From the NCBI GenBank assembly GCA_030062745.1, contig CP099839.1, positions 10,994,802-11,058,801 on the forward strand: a stretch of DNA of 64,000 nt, read 5' to 3'. The notes beneath the pieces were generated by a model. That model was given only the letters and a program-made list of their open reading frames with translations, made no database searches and had not been told where the DNA came from. Source of the stretch: Capitulum mitella. Its lineage: Eukaryota > Arthropoda > Thecostraca > Pollicipedomorpha > Pollicipedidae. Made by a program: the position numbers and the translations under genes. Below are positions 26,001-40,000 of the stretch, piece after piece (within the stretch, counting starts at the first letter, position 1; every line of letters begins with the position of its first letter).

Positions 26001-29000
26001 AATGATATGACCGTGATTTGTGAGATGTGTTAATTCTGACAGACACCTATTCTCATGTGTGACATATAGTTTTTGTGAATCCTGCATCGACATTTATTTT
26101 TCCTTCTTCTTAGTCATTTGCGCATTTGTGATTTTCATCAGAAAGATATTTCCCAATAACGCATTAAATGAAAAAGACTTGTACGCAGTTACTGAAGACA
26201 GATCATATATACTTATATATATTTATGTATATATGATAAAATGATATGATGGGACGTATCTTTAGTGGGTGTCATTCTTGCGGTACGGTTTTGAGCTTCT
26301 TTTTGTGCCTACAAACAACATGAACCAGTTGTTGCAGTCCAAACTACGACCCATTCGTTACGTTCGAATTAACTTCAACATAACGCAGTAGTTTGTCAGA
26401 CTAACTACGAAACTACCACTAGCCAATCGCATGTTGCGGTGTTCTACGAGACGGTAATTTTCGCATTTTGCTACGTCCCTTTAATTCTGAAAGCTTGTAA
26501 GCCCTTCAGCAAAATTCGATGCATTTCCGTTTAAGCCGAGGTGAAACGACGGAGCAAGTATCGCCGATCCTGTCGGCTGGATGTCGTACAGGCACAGGCC
26601 GCCTGTCGAGCTGCCCGAATTCGTCACCTGCTGAGGTGCGGCCATGTCGCGTCGGGCGCTGTCCAGGTGCCACTCCCGACCACTGCGATCATCGCTCAGG
26701 GCCCGGCGCCGCGACACCCCACCTGTGGGCCAGTCCGCGCCCCTGCCGCCTCCCGGTCTGCTGCCATCGTGCGCTTCATACGGGAGCCGCGCCGGCTTCG
26801 CCGCCACTCGGCATGCAAATCCAACCGGAGCCGCCCGTGCCGACACCAAATGTATGCTAATTCATCATGCGACGCTCAGAAAGAATTTAAGGTGTGAAGT
26901 CCTAGGAAGATAGCTCGATGGCCCCTGTAAGCGCATGCAGGACACGAGGGGGGGGGGACGATCGCACGAGGCGGTCGAACTTCAGACGGGAGCCGACACG
27001 TCGCCCTGGGTCAGGAGGAGGGGAGGGGGACTGACACGCGTAAGCTCTCAAAGGCACACCGACCCAGGGCCCTGGATGGGACCCTGACGAGGGGGCCGCT
27101 CGGCAGGCGTGTGGGCTCTCTTCAAAGGCGTGCCGACCGGCAGGCCTGAGTCAGACTTGGGCAGAGGTGGAGCTTCTTGGAACCGTTCCGAGTCGTAGCT
27201 CCTACTGCAGCTCATCATGGTAGACGCTCCGTAAGTGTCCACAGGCCCACGAGCGGCGGTGTGTCGCGAAGTGGTCCGTCTGACATCACGTCTGTTTTAC
27301 GTGTCTCACTGTCAAAGTGGACGCTGGGCAGGGCTTGTCGTGCAGACCTTAGCCTTGCCCCCGAGAGGACCTCATTTGGAGTGTCTGTCCTCAGGTGCAC
27401 CGACCAGGTGGCGCCGACGACATTTTTCTGCAGTCACGTCGTCGGCACGGCCGCCACACGGCACGGTGTGGCCCGCCCTGTTTTGGGTCCCGTGGGATGT
27501 GCGACTGTTCGCGGCTGTCATGTTCAAGGCACGGTGTCTGCCGCAGAACAGGCCTGAGCCGGCCGAGCCACCGCGAGTCGCGGAGACAACGACGACCTTG
27601 CGACCTTGAACTGCACAAAGTGGGGCTCGGCGGGAGACGCTCGGCGTCGGCGGCACCGGTCATGAAGACAGGGCGCCTCGCGTGCCGGCGGACTTTTCGA
27701 CGAGCTGAACGTTTTCGGATAAGGCTGCGCCACCGGCCGGGCTTAGAATGTAAATCGGCTTGAAAAGGCCGGGATAGGCCCATCATCGGAGACGTGTCAG
27801 CTACTAGTCTTGGATGTTCCCGCGCCTGACCACTAAGGAGGCTTGGCGCCATCGATCAAAGTTACTAAATTCATCGTGGTGATTCTTCTGGATGCATGGG
27901 TACAAGTGTCTAACGGGGCGTGCTCTCTACAGTTAGTCGTAAATATATCAACGTTATGGCCGTTTGCATCGGGAAACGCCTTTAAACTGCTTTATGGACC
28001 TTTCTGTAATTGTCTTCCTTCAGCGGAGTTACGTTATTGGCTCATTGTCTGCTTCTATGATGCATTTTAAGACCGTTTCAGACGACTCCTGGGGTTCAAG
28101 CGAAACCAGTGACTAGTGCCTACTAGGCCTGCCTGTGGCTCAAAGAGGCGAAAAATAAATAACCAATGCTTCAAGACGTTGCAGAGCGATCCAAGGCAAA
28201 TATAAAGATAAACGTCCATGCATCAGGCTTTGGAATTCCGGAGCCTGTTTTTGCCACATCACCAAGCCTGTTGGTAACCGATAATCGGCAAGTTTAATCT
28301 CCTGTACCGCGCAGTGCCCAGTTGCAGCATTCGCCACAAGACGCCGCCCGCGCGTAACACTGACCGGGCACGCGTGCGACACTGCGCCCCGGGAGGGTGC
28401 CGCGCCGAGCAGGCCTTTGACCCGGCTCGGCCCCAATCCATAACAGGGCGGCTCGCCCTGCCTCCCGCCACCCACATAATCGCTGTTTTCAAACGGACAA
28501 GACTCCATAATGCGGCATGCCACAGCTCCTTGGCCGAGGACAATGGGTCTGGCCCACCCCCCGGGACGGCCTATTAAAAGTCGTGGGCACAACAATTGAT
28601 TTGTAACAATGATTCCGGCCCACGCCGGGGGTGTCGCGCCATTCACTTGGCCTGTCAGTTTTGTTTTCCTTCTTTTTTCGTCAATTACTCGCCGGTATGG
28701 CAGCTCCGTGGTGGTCCAGGACGGGCGGCAAACAGCCGACTAGGGTGCCGGGGGGGGGGGGAGGCACGGGACGGTTGCTTCAGGAGCGGGCCATTTGCTG
28801 GGGTGGTTCCAATCCTCTGACATGCTCCTTGAGGACAACAATACAGCCGTGAGATAGAAGAGGAATACGGGTCGTAGAAACTTTGTAAAAATCGGCACTT
28901 GACGGTAAATTCATGCAAACACTGATGGCGACATTTCATCAACAGTTAGGAATAAACAAGAAGTTAGATTGAACTATTCATTGACGTTTAGAAGATCCAG

Positions 29001-32000
29001 GGGTTCAACGCCTTAATCTGAAAGATGAAGACGACATGTGTGGAAGAGGGAGATGAAGACGAGGTTAAATTCACCATTGACAGCAAAGAGAGGAATCAGA
29101 TGGAGCGTAAGGAATTTCAGATATGGTACAAATATGATACACTGAATTCTTGAGGTAAAAAAGACTAACAAAGCGTGCTTTGTTACCACATCCAGGGTGA
29201 ATAGGGCCATTTTATGCTGCACTTTATGTGTGAAAATGTAGGGTCTCTGTGGGCGACGTCGCGTCCTTGAAATCTCCAAAGCGCATGGCAGCCGTAATCC
29301 CAAAATGATCAGTTGTGGCCGTCTCAATGGGAAGATCCATCAAGACGTCGAGTCCAGCTATACACCAGCTGCCTCAATCGGCACCAGTAGCTGGAACATC
29401 GCCAGTGACCGCCGAGTATCGCCAGCCTGTTCCGAGCGCTGGACCGGCTGGCACAAAACACAGGTTTGGGTATACCTCGGATATAATATAAAATACCTCG
29501 GACTGGGTACGGCTGCCGATCAGGTCCTTGCTGGCACGGTGGCCTGCCTTACACGGCGTCTGATTTAAGGCCGTCGAGTAACCTGTCCACGGGTCTGGCG
29601 GAAACAATGCCCGCCGTAGATGTACCCGCGTGCTAAGAGTTCTGTTGAAACCACTGTCATCGTCTTCATAAGGAGAGCTTTACATAGCCACGGTCGAGTT
29701 ATGCATATGTTTATTTTTCGGCCACCTGCTGGTTTTCGGTCCCACGAAGTCGTCGCCAGGAGTGGCAGACAGCTGCCGCCTGACGACTTTGATCGGCGGC
29801 GCAGTGCCGGCTGCGTCCTGTGTACGATCGGCCTGCGCACGAACAGCTGGCTGTCAGTCTCGATCGAGTCCCGTTTGATCCAGTCAGCGCCTGCTCCCTT
29901 CCTGCCACTGACCGTTGTGTGAAGTCGGGAGGTCACTTGGAGGGTTGCCTTCGACGTTGCCGCCGGCGTAATCGCCTTTTGAGCGGACCGCCGCGGCAGC
30001 GGTACCGGAGCACTGGCTAAAAAACGGGGATGGACAGACGTATTCAAGAGGCTTTTGTTGCGGGCTCCACGCCGGGAGAGTTTCGGGATCCGATCTCGGT
30101 GACTCTTCGCGGGCTGGCAGGTCAAAGACCTCTGATTTGGCACGGGCGACAGGTTTCCTGGCTTTGGCGGAATGCCTTCTCCTGTTGCGACTTGTAAATT
30201 TCAGACTTGCATGAAACGTGAAATGAGTCCGGCGGACGATTCCAAAAACTCTTCGCGCGTCCGTGAAGGCAGAAATGATGTAGCAACTACCACTCATTGT
30301 TTTCAACCAGAAAAGCTAGAGCATGTTCATTCATAAGTGATGCAAGCTTTCGCTCGTTTTGGTGCTGCGACGAACGTTTCTTTTTACGTCTCGCATGATC
30401 TCGGCAGATGGGTGCATTGTCAAAAATGAACTAAAGGAGCTCCAAGATACTGCCTATGTTTAAAAAAAGCTGGTGTTCAGTGGCCTTGGCCAGAAGCACA
30501 GGAATGCCTCATAAGCATGGCTGAAAATCCTGGGGAAGGGTGATGGAGGGATCTATGACCCCCCCCCGCCCTCGTAGTATTCATGGATTTTAACATGACG
30601 CCTTTGGCAATGGGTGGAAAAGAGGCGATCTAAATCCTAAGGAGACACTCGATATTTTTTGGCAATCTCCTGGTATGCACATGCAAGGAGACAAGCTAAG
30701 ATGGCAGGGACAAAGAGTATTATTTACGAACAACCCTAGAGGTTTACGATTAAAACTGGTCAAAATTAGAAATATTGTCCTTGCCTCTGTTCCATGTTTT
30801 TACGCCAATCGCCTACGTGTTTTACTAACAAACGTGGTCTTCGGCTTGTTTATATTCCACCTTGATGACGGCAGAGGGAACAGCAGGGGTTCCCTCCACA
30901 GACTAGCAGAGGCCCTTTGAAAGCTGACGGGGTCCCACAGGCTAACAGGGGTCCTACAGGCCAGCAAGGACCCTGCAGATTGGCAGGGGCCCCCACAGGC
31001 TGATAGGGCGCACCTTCAGGCCAAGGTGAGGGGGTGGGACGCACACCAGAGTTTCCTGGGTCTGGATGGTAGGTCAACGGAGTCGTTGACCGGGGAGTGG
31101 GGTTGGTGTACTCTGTCCCTGAGTTCGAAGTGTGTACTTCAGAGGCTGGGTATGAATGGTAGGTCATCGACCGGAGGGGGAGAGAGGTGGAAGACGATGG
31201 CCATTGGTTGAATTCGGAGTTCCAGCAACTTTAAACTCTGGTTGAACAGAAATACTTAAGTCTTTTGGGGAGTCAAATGACCATTTGACCCCTAATCGCG
31301 GTTGGGGGTATGGCTAAGATGGTCCTCCTGGATCCACCAGTAATCACCTCATTATAGACAGTCTGGCTATACCTATGAAATAAAACACAACAGATCGATT
31401 TCAGCCCGACAAACTTAAAAAGAACGGCACCAGACCAGGAAAGGACAGGTACTTAACGAGGGGTAAAATGGCGCGGAACAGCATTTAGAGAACTCGCCAC
31501 AAGCGCAACCAACAAGAGGCCCTGGGGGCCCAGCCTCCCTCCCCTTACGGCCCGCATTTTTGTGAAAACCATTGCACATCGTCTTTCCCGGCTGGCGGTT
31601 TTCGGACTATTTCAGTTCACACTGACCTCCCCCCTTAAGAAAATTCCCGGCTGCGCCTCTGGAACTTGCGATAGCTGTTGTTAATACTGTTCCTAGATGG
31701 CACTGCAATCACCTATGACTCAACCAATAGACACCTAGCGGAGACATTTCGAAGTTTTCTCGGCACAACACAAACCTTCGGTCGCCGTACGTGCAAATGC
31801 TACGTTTGTGTTTCTCTGAGTAAAATCCTCTCTGCTGGACCTGTTCTATGCTGGAGCTTGCCGAAAAGTGAAAAGTGGTCGTCTCTTGTCATCGTGGTCT
31901 TCTCCGAAAATAGAAGTATGTCCAACAATTGTTGGGTTTGTTTGTCCAGAAAGCCGCAAGGTATAAGACGTAAAATGATGTATTATTGACGTACTTGAAA

Positions 32001-33200
32001 CATTCCCATTCTATCGGGATGTTCTGGAAGCATTTTGCAATCGACTGGCTCCAGCTGATCACAATACACAAATGTCTGCTGCAAGCTATCGCTCAGCTGG
32101 CCACCTCTGTAGCAGACAAGCAGCATAACGACAAAGGCAGTGTCTCATTACATTTTTTTAGTTACATATCTCTTACTTGGTTTTATTCCTTGAAGCATAT
32201 TTTTGTCCTTACAAGCCCGATAGCATGATCCTGAAGAAAATGCTGTATGGTGGGTGTTTGATCAGGGAGTAATGTCTGCGGCTCAAGCATCCAAGTGGAC
32301 TTTTATTTATCATATTTGGAAAATAGGCAAAAATTTTGCTATTAGCGTGGCAGGCAGCAGCGAAGAAGCAATTAGATATGATATGATAAATCGGAATGGG
32401 CATATCTGGTTATTACTGTAAATTTCTTATGCGCATGAAAGGAAGATTTTCAGTTCTGCTCGGAAGTGGGCCATAAATGATCATCGACAAAACGTACTTT
32501 TGTGTTTCTGCTGATAATGAAATAATTTGATGGAGAGTTGCAAACTTCGCGTTTTACGCTAAGCACAGCTTGTTGAGTAAGCAATGACAAAGCTCAGGCG
32601 GTCTTGAATTTGCAAGTCTTTCCAAAACAACCAGGGTAGTGGGTGCCGGCACGTTGCCCTTAAATCGCACTTACAAGTGAATGACGTCATAGGCATCGGC
32701 TCAACAGCACGCAACTGGTGCTGTTAGAACTTAAGAATGGACTGTTGTAAACTTCAAAGAAAGTCGAGACCTAAACCTCCCGGTTCTTTCATACACTACG
32801 TGGAAAGCTACATTAACAGACTTACAGGAAGTCGCTGAAACCCAGTTGTCCCAATTTTATAACTTACACACAAAATCATACTTCCTTTGTCAATAGTTGC
32901 AAGTGGGCAATTGTCTTCGTTTCATTAATGCCATGTGTTGTACCTCACTGTGCAGAGATGTCTCAGCTCTGTGTCATAGCAAACGATTTATGCTCTTGCT
33001 GAAACTGGCATCACAAGAGTAATTTGTCCCCCCCCCACCCCGGTGGGCTTTCAGTCGAGGCGAGGTGTTCGCCACAGTTGCGGTTATCCAACGCCGACAA
33101 CACTCGGTCCGCGGCAGCCTTCTTAGCTGCGCAGCTGGTCTTATGCTGTGGAACTCTGATGGATTCTCTTAGTTCAGACATCCACGTCAACAGAGGCTTA
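23053..33200 (+). other. Non-coding: possible further GATA intron, 3' UTR or intergenic DNA
   Basis: No exon or RNA gene could be supported here. A GC-rich block (23700-24800) is followed by AT-rich DNA to about 26500, then mixed sequence. It contains G and C homopolymers (26948, 28750, 30560) and a degenerate 19-21-bp tandem repeat (30897-31011). Small open frames such as 24716-25222 minus have no recognisable domain. Confidence 0.5.
30897..31011 (+). repeat. Degenerate 19-21-bp tandem repeat, about 6 units
   Basis: The motif 'cacaggctaacaggggtcc' recurs with substitutions through the interval, including forms such as 'tacaggccagcaaggaccc' and 'cacaggctgatagggcgc'. Confidence 0.5.
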
Positions 33201-33204
33201 AGCA

Positions 33205-33297
33205 GGCACATTCTGGGAACGAACAATTCGTCTTGCATTACTTTTGTTTCACGGAAACATTGCAATACCCATAACCACTAAGCCATTCGGCTAAAGC
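33205..33297 (-). repeat. tRNA-like retroposon (SINE) relic or tRNA pseudogene
   Basis: On the minus strand TGGCTTAGTGG (33285-33275) is a perfect internal RNA polymerase III A box. It is followed about 50 bases later by GTTCGTTCCC (33224-33215), a degenerate B box. The intervening sequence does not fold into a clean cloverleaf, so a functional tRNA is unlikely; a tRNA-derived SINE head or decayed tRNA copy fits better. Confidence 0.38.
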
Positions 33298-33701
33298 CTG
33301 TTACCAGCAGACGCCTACCATGCTTCGCGCTTGAAGAGGCGGTATCTTAATTTGGCACTGGTTCAGGGTGCCGTTGCTTTCATCACGCTCCCCTGCTCTC
33401 CCGGATGTGGGTCCAGAGAACTGTGTTGAGCTTTAGCGCTCTTGGATAGCAACGCATGGCCGTATTACTAACATCATATCGATCATCATGTCTGTACTTT
33501 CCTTTTCGTGTTGGTGTGCGGAATTCAGCACGATGGCGCGACCTGCCCTGCTTGCCGCTTGGGGTTTTTTCCTGGAAATCAGACACTGTAGCCCTTTCCC
33601 TCCCTCTCTCTCTGTCTTCTGCCGTGTGGATACCAGTGCCCTGTTCTCTTATTGCCGCTTTGAGGAAGTCAGGCTTACGCTCCTCCTTCCTCTGTTGCCG
33701 T

Positions 33702-34050
33702 GTGGGCGTCAGGACTGTGTTCTCCCTCCCTCTGCCCTCGGTGGGCGTCAGGACTGTGTTCTCCCTCCCTCTGCCCTCGGTGGGTGGCAGGACTATGTTC
33801 CCCTCCCTCTGCTCTCGGTGGGCGTCAGGACTGTGTTCTCCCTCCCTCTGCCCTCGGTGGGTGGCAGGACTATGTTCCCCTCCCTCTGCCCTCGGTGGGC
33901 GTCAGGACTTTGTTCCCCCTCCCTCTGCCCTCGGTGGGCGGCAGGACTGTGTTCTCCCTCCCTCTGCCCTCGGTGGGCGGCAGGCCAGTGTTCTCCCTCC
34001 CTCCTCTGCCGTGTGGGCGGCAGGACTGTGCTCTCCCTGCGCCGGCGCGT
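33702..34050 (+). repeat. 39-bp minisatellite, about 9 units
   Basis: Units starting GTGGGCG(T/G)CAGGACTGTG begin at 33702, 33741, 33780, 33818, 33857, 33895, 33934, 33973 and 34013, so the period is 38-40 bp. Some neighbours alternate between two variants, giving a 77-bp higher-order pattern in the middle. The near-39-bp period keeps long frames open on both strands (for example 33456-34478 plus), which explains those frames without a gene. More degenerate units extend upstream to about 33600. Confidence 0.85.
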
Positions 34051-37000
34051 GGGCGGCGGCCCCGGCGGCGCTGCGCCGGCGGCCGTATGCAGATGGGTGC
34101 GGGCCGCTCATGAGGGCGGCCCCCAGCCGGGACCGGACAATGTCGCGCCGGCCTGCAGCGGCGGCCGACATGACACCGGCACCGGCGGCCGATGATGTAT
34201 GGGCGGAGCGGCCGGGAGCCGGACCGGCGGACCGGGCAGCGGCCCGCCGCCGGGGCGACCGTTCCCCGGCCCGAGTCCGGGGCTGCTGGCCCGCTGCGGC
34301 CGGGCGGGGCCCCTCCTGGCGTGCGCCCGGGAGATGGCGGTCCGCTGGCGACCACCCGTCACGGCGGCGGCGGCCCGTCATCCGGCTGCCGCCGTTACGT
34401 CGCCTGCAGCTCGGACGCTGTCGGCGCGGCGTCCGCGCACCGCGCCTCTGGGATCCGACAGCCGCTCCGGACAGGTGATGGCTCACTCGCCCGTCGGACA
34501 GGACAATGGCTCCGGACGCCGGCCGGGCGGTGGCCGCGAGCCCCGTGCCCGGGAAGTACTGATGTACACATCACATTAAATATTCCCATCAGTCAGGCGC
34601 CGGCCGCCGCCCCTTCCTGTCCGGACACGGTGGCAGCGGCCCCCCGCGGCCGGTGGCGCCGCTCGGAGGGCCTGCCCCCCGCGGCCTCAGGGGTGGAGCG
34701 GCCACCGGCCGGTACCGCACACAGCCGCCACCCGGACCCCCGCCGACACACAATCAATGAAATTGTACGTCGTGACGGCGTGGTTTAAAGGCCACCAAAA
34801 TGGTAAATTTATGCGGGTCTGTATCAGAAGGGAAATGGCACCGGGCCCACGGTAAACGACACCGATTGAGTGCAGCGTGGAGGGATTTAGTGTTTAAGAC
34901 GTCGCTGGACACGAAACCGGGCACGAATAAAATCAGACATGGCGTTGCAGCTCCCCAGCCTTCAGAGGCTCTTATTTTTTGCGTCCATTCTTTCAGCTGA
35001 CGCTTTCGGGCATCCTAAATGTTTTCAGTTGCCTCGACCTGTTGATGTCTTTGCTGTCACGAGTTCCTAAACGAGTCCGAGTTATTTCGGCGTGAGGGCC
35101 CCAAAAGGTAAAGGATTTTTGTCGAAGGTAACATAAGGACTGGGCCTTCGAGTACTCGTCTGCTTTGCTAGGTCAAAATGTGACTAACAACTCAATGAGC
35201 TTATGAGGTTCACTTGAAATCACATTGGCCTAAGATTTATCCAGTGACATTACCATCAGGATTGCCCAGCTGCTTCCATGCTCCAAGTGTAATCAGATCT
35301 GGACCACTGCAAAGCTCCACCAACGGCTGTTCTGTGTTCAGATTAATTCAGTTGCCTCATTCGCCCGGGTTTTCCATCATCGGCCGTTTCGCGACTCCAA
35401 CGACGCACCACTAGCGTCGCAGTCTCCGCCGCGTCGCCTTGACCAGGCCCGGCCGGAGCTCGGCGGAGCCGGCTCCAGCCGGCGTGGCCGGGATCCCAGC
35501 GCTCCGGCCGCTGCGCCGCCGCGCGCCCCCCGCCGGCCGGCGCCAGCGGCGCGCCCGGCCTCCGTCTGCGGCGTTAGAAAGGCCGGCGCGGCGGCGTCCT
35601 CCGGGCAGGCTCTCCTGCGGGGGTGCGGTCCGAGGGCCCCGCGGTATGGGCGGCGGGCTCAGCCGTGCGCGAACGTCTCCTCTGATCCCCACTTTAGCCG
35701 GGCTTATCAAAAGCGGCTCCGGCGGCGGCCGGACGAGCCGGAAACGGCGCTCACGTGCGCCGAGCTGCATCAGCCGCCGGTTAGGTCAGACGGAGACGGC
35801 CGCCGCTACACGAGGAACGTGCGATGACTGCGTGATGCTCATGCGGCAACTATGTCCAACGAGGCTAAGGAAGGCAACTGGTCATAATGATGACAATTCA
35901 AGGTAGTCCCAAAAAGACTGAAGGCAAAGGAGCGTGTACGTTTAGGGATGATCATGCCCTTTGGGAATTGGAGCTCTCACAGTTATAAGATATTCATGCC
36001 GCACGGCATCCAAACATGATGCACAGAAATAAATGAGAGCACGACTCGGAACTTCGGTATCCGTGATTGGACAACACCTTCAAACACCTTAAAACTATTT
36101 GTGGTTTTCTGGTGCGACTACTCTGTCATAGCGAGTCAAAAGATAATGTTCACGCGAACATCGCTGTCACCGTCCAGACTTGCACTGAGTGCTGCGGCTC
36201 TTGCTAAATTTTTTTTCATAGAATTTCGTGAAGGTTGGTGGCACACCGTTCGATAATTGGAAGTAACAAAATACTTGAATAAAGAACATCGCTGCTCACA
36301 CATGGTTATTAATTCAACTGTAAGGTTTCTGGATGTACAATAGACATTCTCAGAGGTTTACTTTTACGTCTTCCCAAACTGAACGGAACTTTTAGCGACG
36401 TTGCCTTACAAAACGTAATTAAAAATGCACTAAAATGAGTAAACCCTTATGAAGAGCATGCCAGGCACCATTTCCGAAACAAAACATGGCAGTGCAACTT
36501 TTTTGTCGCAAAATGCAATGCTTTAATTGTTGAGACAAGATGCGACAACCTAAGACGGCTTCAAGTATCACTGTCAACTCTTTATTTTGACCGATGCATG
36601 ATTCTTGGCCATTGTGTAACCTTGGTTGTTCTCGTTCTACGCATCCATCCCATTCAACAGGACGTATCGTTGCGGCAAGAAGACCATTCTTATTGCCAGG
36701 AACTGCTGGATTTTACACATCAAATATGCCATTAATGTTAGATTCGACGTTTCGGTTACAGAGAGCCATCTGTACTGATGAAGATGACATAAAGCCAAAA
36801 AGTTGAGCCTAATATCGATACATGCAATTTACTGGTAAAACGCAATCTGTGCTGACATAAAGAATGCTGTCATATTTTCAATAGTCATGTTAAAAACCCA
36901 CAAACCCAATGAACGCCACATTTTCTTTCATTAGGAGTTTATCCGTATTTCTTCAGCCAACCATAACCTACTTAATATGGAAGTCGATGTCATGCATTTC

Positions 37001-40000
37001 CAACATCATCTGACGAAGGGGAATACAACCTCCATGCTGGATGTTTTGTGAATGCATGAAACTTCGCTATCTAGCTGCCGGCAAGATAACAGATTTTGTG
37101 TGGAAAAGAATCTGACGCACAGCATGCAACGGCAGGTTGGTTGTGACCAGTTGACAGTTGTCCTAACCATGCTTCTTGCCGAAAACAGCAAAATGGTTTT
37201 GTAAAGAATGCTACAGTTCTGGCCATAAATGGGGAATGGTTGAGGTTGAACTCCAACCAAGCGGCCGTGATTTTTTATCGCTGCGAGCTCAGCGCTTTGC
37301 AGATTAGCAGAGTTCTCACACCGACTGACACAATCGTATTCCATACGCAGTTGGTGTACATGGAAGTCGTGAGCGAGCGTCGTCAGATGTCGTCCGGCAT
37401 GTTTTGGGGAGGAAGTGGGGAAGGGGGAGCCATCAGGGGCGGCCGACCGGGTGCGGTGGGTCGGAAACTCCCCGGCCGGACGGCGCGTGGGAAACAGGAC
37501 AGGCGCGGCCACCCCCGCCGCGCGCCGTCCCGGCTGTCCCGTCCGCGACCAGTGTTGTTTTAGACTCTATTCCCGGTGTTCAGACGAATGATTAATGCGC
37601 CGGTGAGGCCTCTGGCTGACTGGCGGCCTCTGCCGCCGGCGGGGGCCAGGGACGGGACGCCGGGGCGGTGGGAACCGGCAGCCTGTTGCCACCGACCGAC
37701 GGCCGCCCGAAAAATTCCCCCCTACCGGCCAGTCGCAAAAATAGCGCTTCGTCTGCTGGAAAAGAAGGAGCGCTTAGCTCCACAAGCAGCCGTCCGGCCT
37801 CATTTGAGCGGCAAAAAACCCATTTGCAGCAATCACTTTACAACGCCATCAATCCCTGTCAGCCATGTCCAAATCCCTGTGTCAGTCCTTAAAGACAATG
37901 TGCGCCTTCCAAACTGGAAACTGTCAATCGCGGGAATCGTCCTCTTCAATCCTGGTATTATAGTAGCCGTGGGTGCACTGTAGCCACCCTAGTAGAGAAC
38001 TACATATGTGTGGTCCATAAAATAAACCGTATCCTCCAACAATCTACTCGTTTTACAATGATTAAAGCACAGCTAAGGCACCAAATGTCATTTTGACGGA
38101 TGCCCTGGGGCCCGCAAGTTATTGCTATGGCCTTTGATAACAACCAGAAGTGATGTTATCGCATGCCACCCGTCACTGCCGTGCTCAGAGGGGCGTTTCA
38201 GATAGGAAGTCTTGAGGCTATTGTTATTCACTTGTCCTGCAGTTCAAGGCGGCGCGGCGCGGCGGAGGCTGACCCCGTTCCTATGCCTGTCGACCGGCGC
38301 CGGGGGCGGTACGTCGCTGTCCGCATACAGCCGCAGTCTGCCTGCGACGAACCGTCTCGAACAGTCCGCCCCCAGTCCTGACGCGAGCCTCGGCCCGAGT
38401 TTTGTCGCGCCTTTGAACGGTCTGGTGCGCACTCGACATGGAGCGCCGTACTGCGACCGAGTGGCGGGGATGCACATCAGTGTCGTGACTTCGGAAGAGG
38501 CGTTTCGTGTTCTTCAGCTGCTCGGGTCTCGTGAAACATGTGGTTCATGCACCACCACTGGTGGCATCATCAGACAGCACGCGCGTTCTTGCAAGTTATC
38601 GGGGTTCACATTATCACAGTGGCAGCACATTTGGCTGTCCTTTTGATCCCCTCCACCATCGCAATATCTTTAGAGATAACAAGTACTGCTCAGGGCTGAT
38701 GTTGGTAGATTCTAATATTCCCACCTTTGTCTGATTTTCCTCCAGTATCTGATTCCGACAGAAAAAGATGGAAAGTCCAACTCGGACTCTGTAAGAGGGG
38801 GGAGGTGCCGGAGATATGGTCTTTCGGGCAGTCGGAGCCCCAGTTCGCTGCAGCGTTCGTCCTCCTGTCCTGCCCTGGTCCCGCTGTCTCTGAAGCGTTC
38901 GTTCGCCTGTCCTGCCCAGGCCCCGCTTTGGCAACGTCCTGCCCGCAGCGGAGGTCTGGCTACGCCTCTGGACCAGGCGGTCCGGGCCGATCCACTGTCC
39001 TGCTGCCACGTCCGGTCGTATTCTCCCCGCTGCTCTGCAACGGGGAGGCCCACGGCCTGTCCGCGGCTGACGGACGAAGATACCACTTACACAGACACGG
39101 GAACCGAGGGCGACCGGCACTTGCCGCCCACCCGCCGTCCGTGACATCTTTGACATCTATGACATCTTTGAAACCGGCTCTTTTGTACATGTCATACGGA
39201 ATCCGTTAACGGACCGGCAGTCTGCCGGCCGACCTGGAAACGTCCACGTCTTCATGGTTTTGACGGCAATCAAATTTAAACCACCTGCATGTATTGCAAC
39301 GAAAAGGACGAGGCACTTATGAAACTTTGCCGGCATACCGGCATTCAGAATTGATGAGCGCCGAACTCCGACTTGACTGTCTGGCGACGCAGTCGCGGGA
39401 AACAAAAGAAGACGCGACGTTTGTGCATTTTTTCCCGTTGCCACCTGCACGCGCCAATCCATGAATGCCAGAACCATATAGAATGCGATCGGTGTTTAGA
39501 TCTCTCCGATAACAGACTGCACGTGAGCGATAGCATCGGGTGAGCAGATGCACTAGCGTTCAGGCACAACATGCAGGACATCTGTCGTGGCAACCGGAGT
39601 AAGGTCGATTAACAGTGCTGCCAGCTACCGAAGACACTTTGACCTAGTCTTTAAGCACTGTTAGTGTCACATATCGAGCGCGTGGCGGAGGGGAATTTCC
39701 TCTTGCGGTTGATGAAAACCGCAATGAATACAGATTTCGGATAGGTTATCGGCATGTGAAAAACTGACGACTTTTCCTAAAAACGCACGTGGAAAGGAAA
39801 AATTGATGAATGTCGGACGATGAGCGGTAGAAATTTCCCTGGTTTACTACGTCTGAATTTATATTCTGTGACGAGGCGAGGTGAACGGGTGACCTACAAA
39901 GTCATGCGATCTGAACGAGCAGCCCTCCAGTCACGGGGACGGCAGGTGACCGCCACGCCACGTGAGACCAGAACAGAATAACCAGACCCAGAGCACCTCA

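Noticed and set aside
33456-34478. 340-codon plus-strand open frame
   Set aside because: It is an artefact of the 39-bp minisatellite and adjoining GC-rich DNA; there is no domain, and similar frames occur on the opposite strand.
37075-37205. Short plus-strand segment with a QLTVVLTMLLAENSKMVL-like reading, reminiscent of pogo/Tigger transposases
   Set aside because: Too short, ends in a stop, and no second transposase motif is found nearby.
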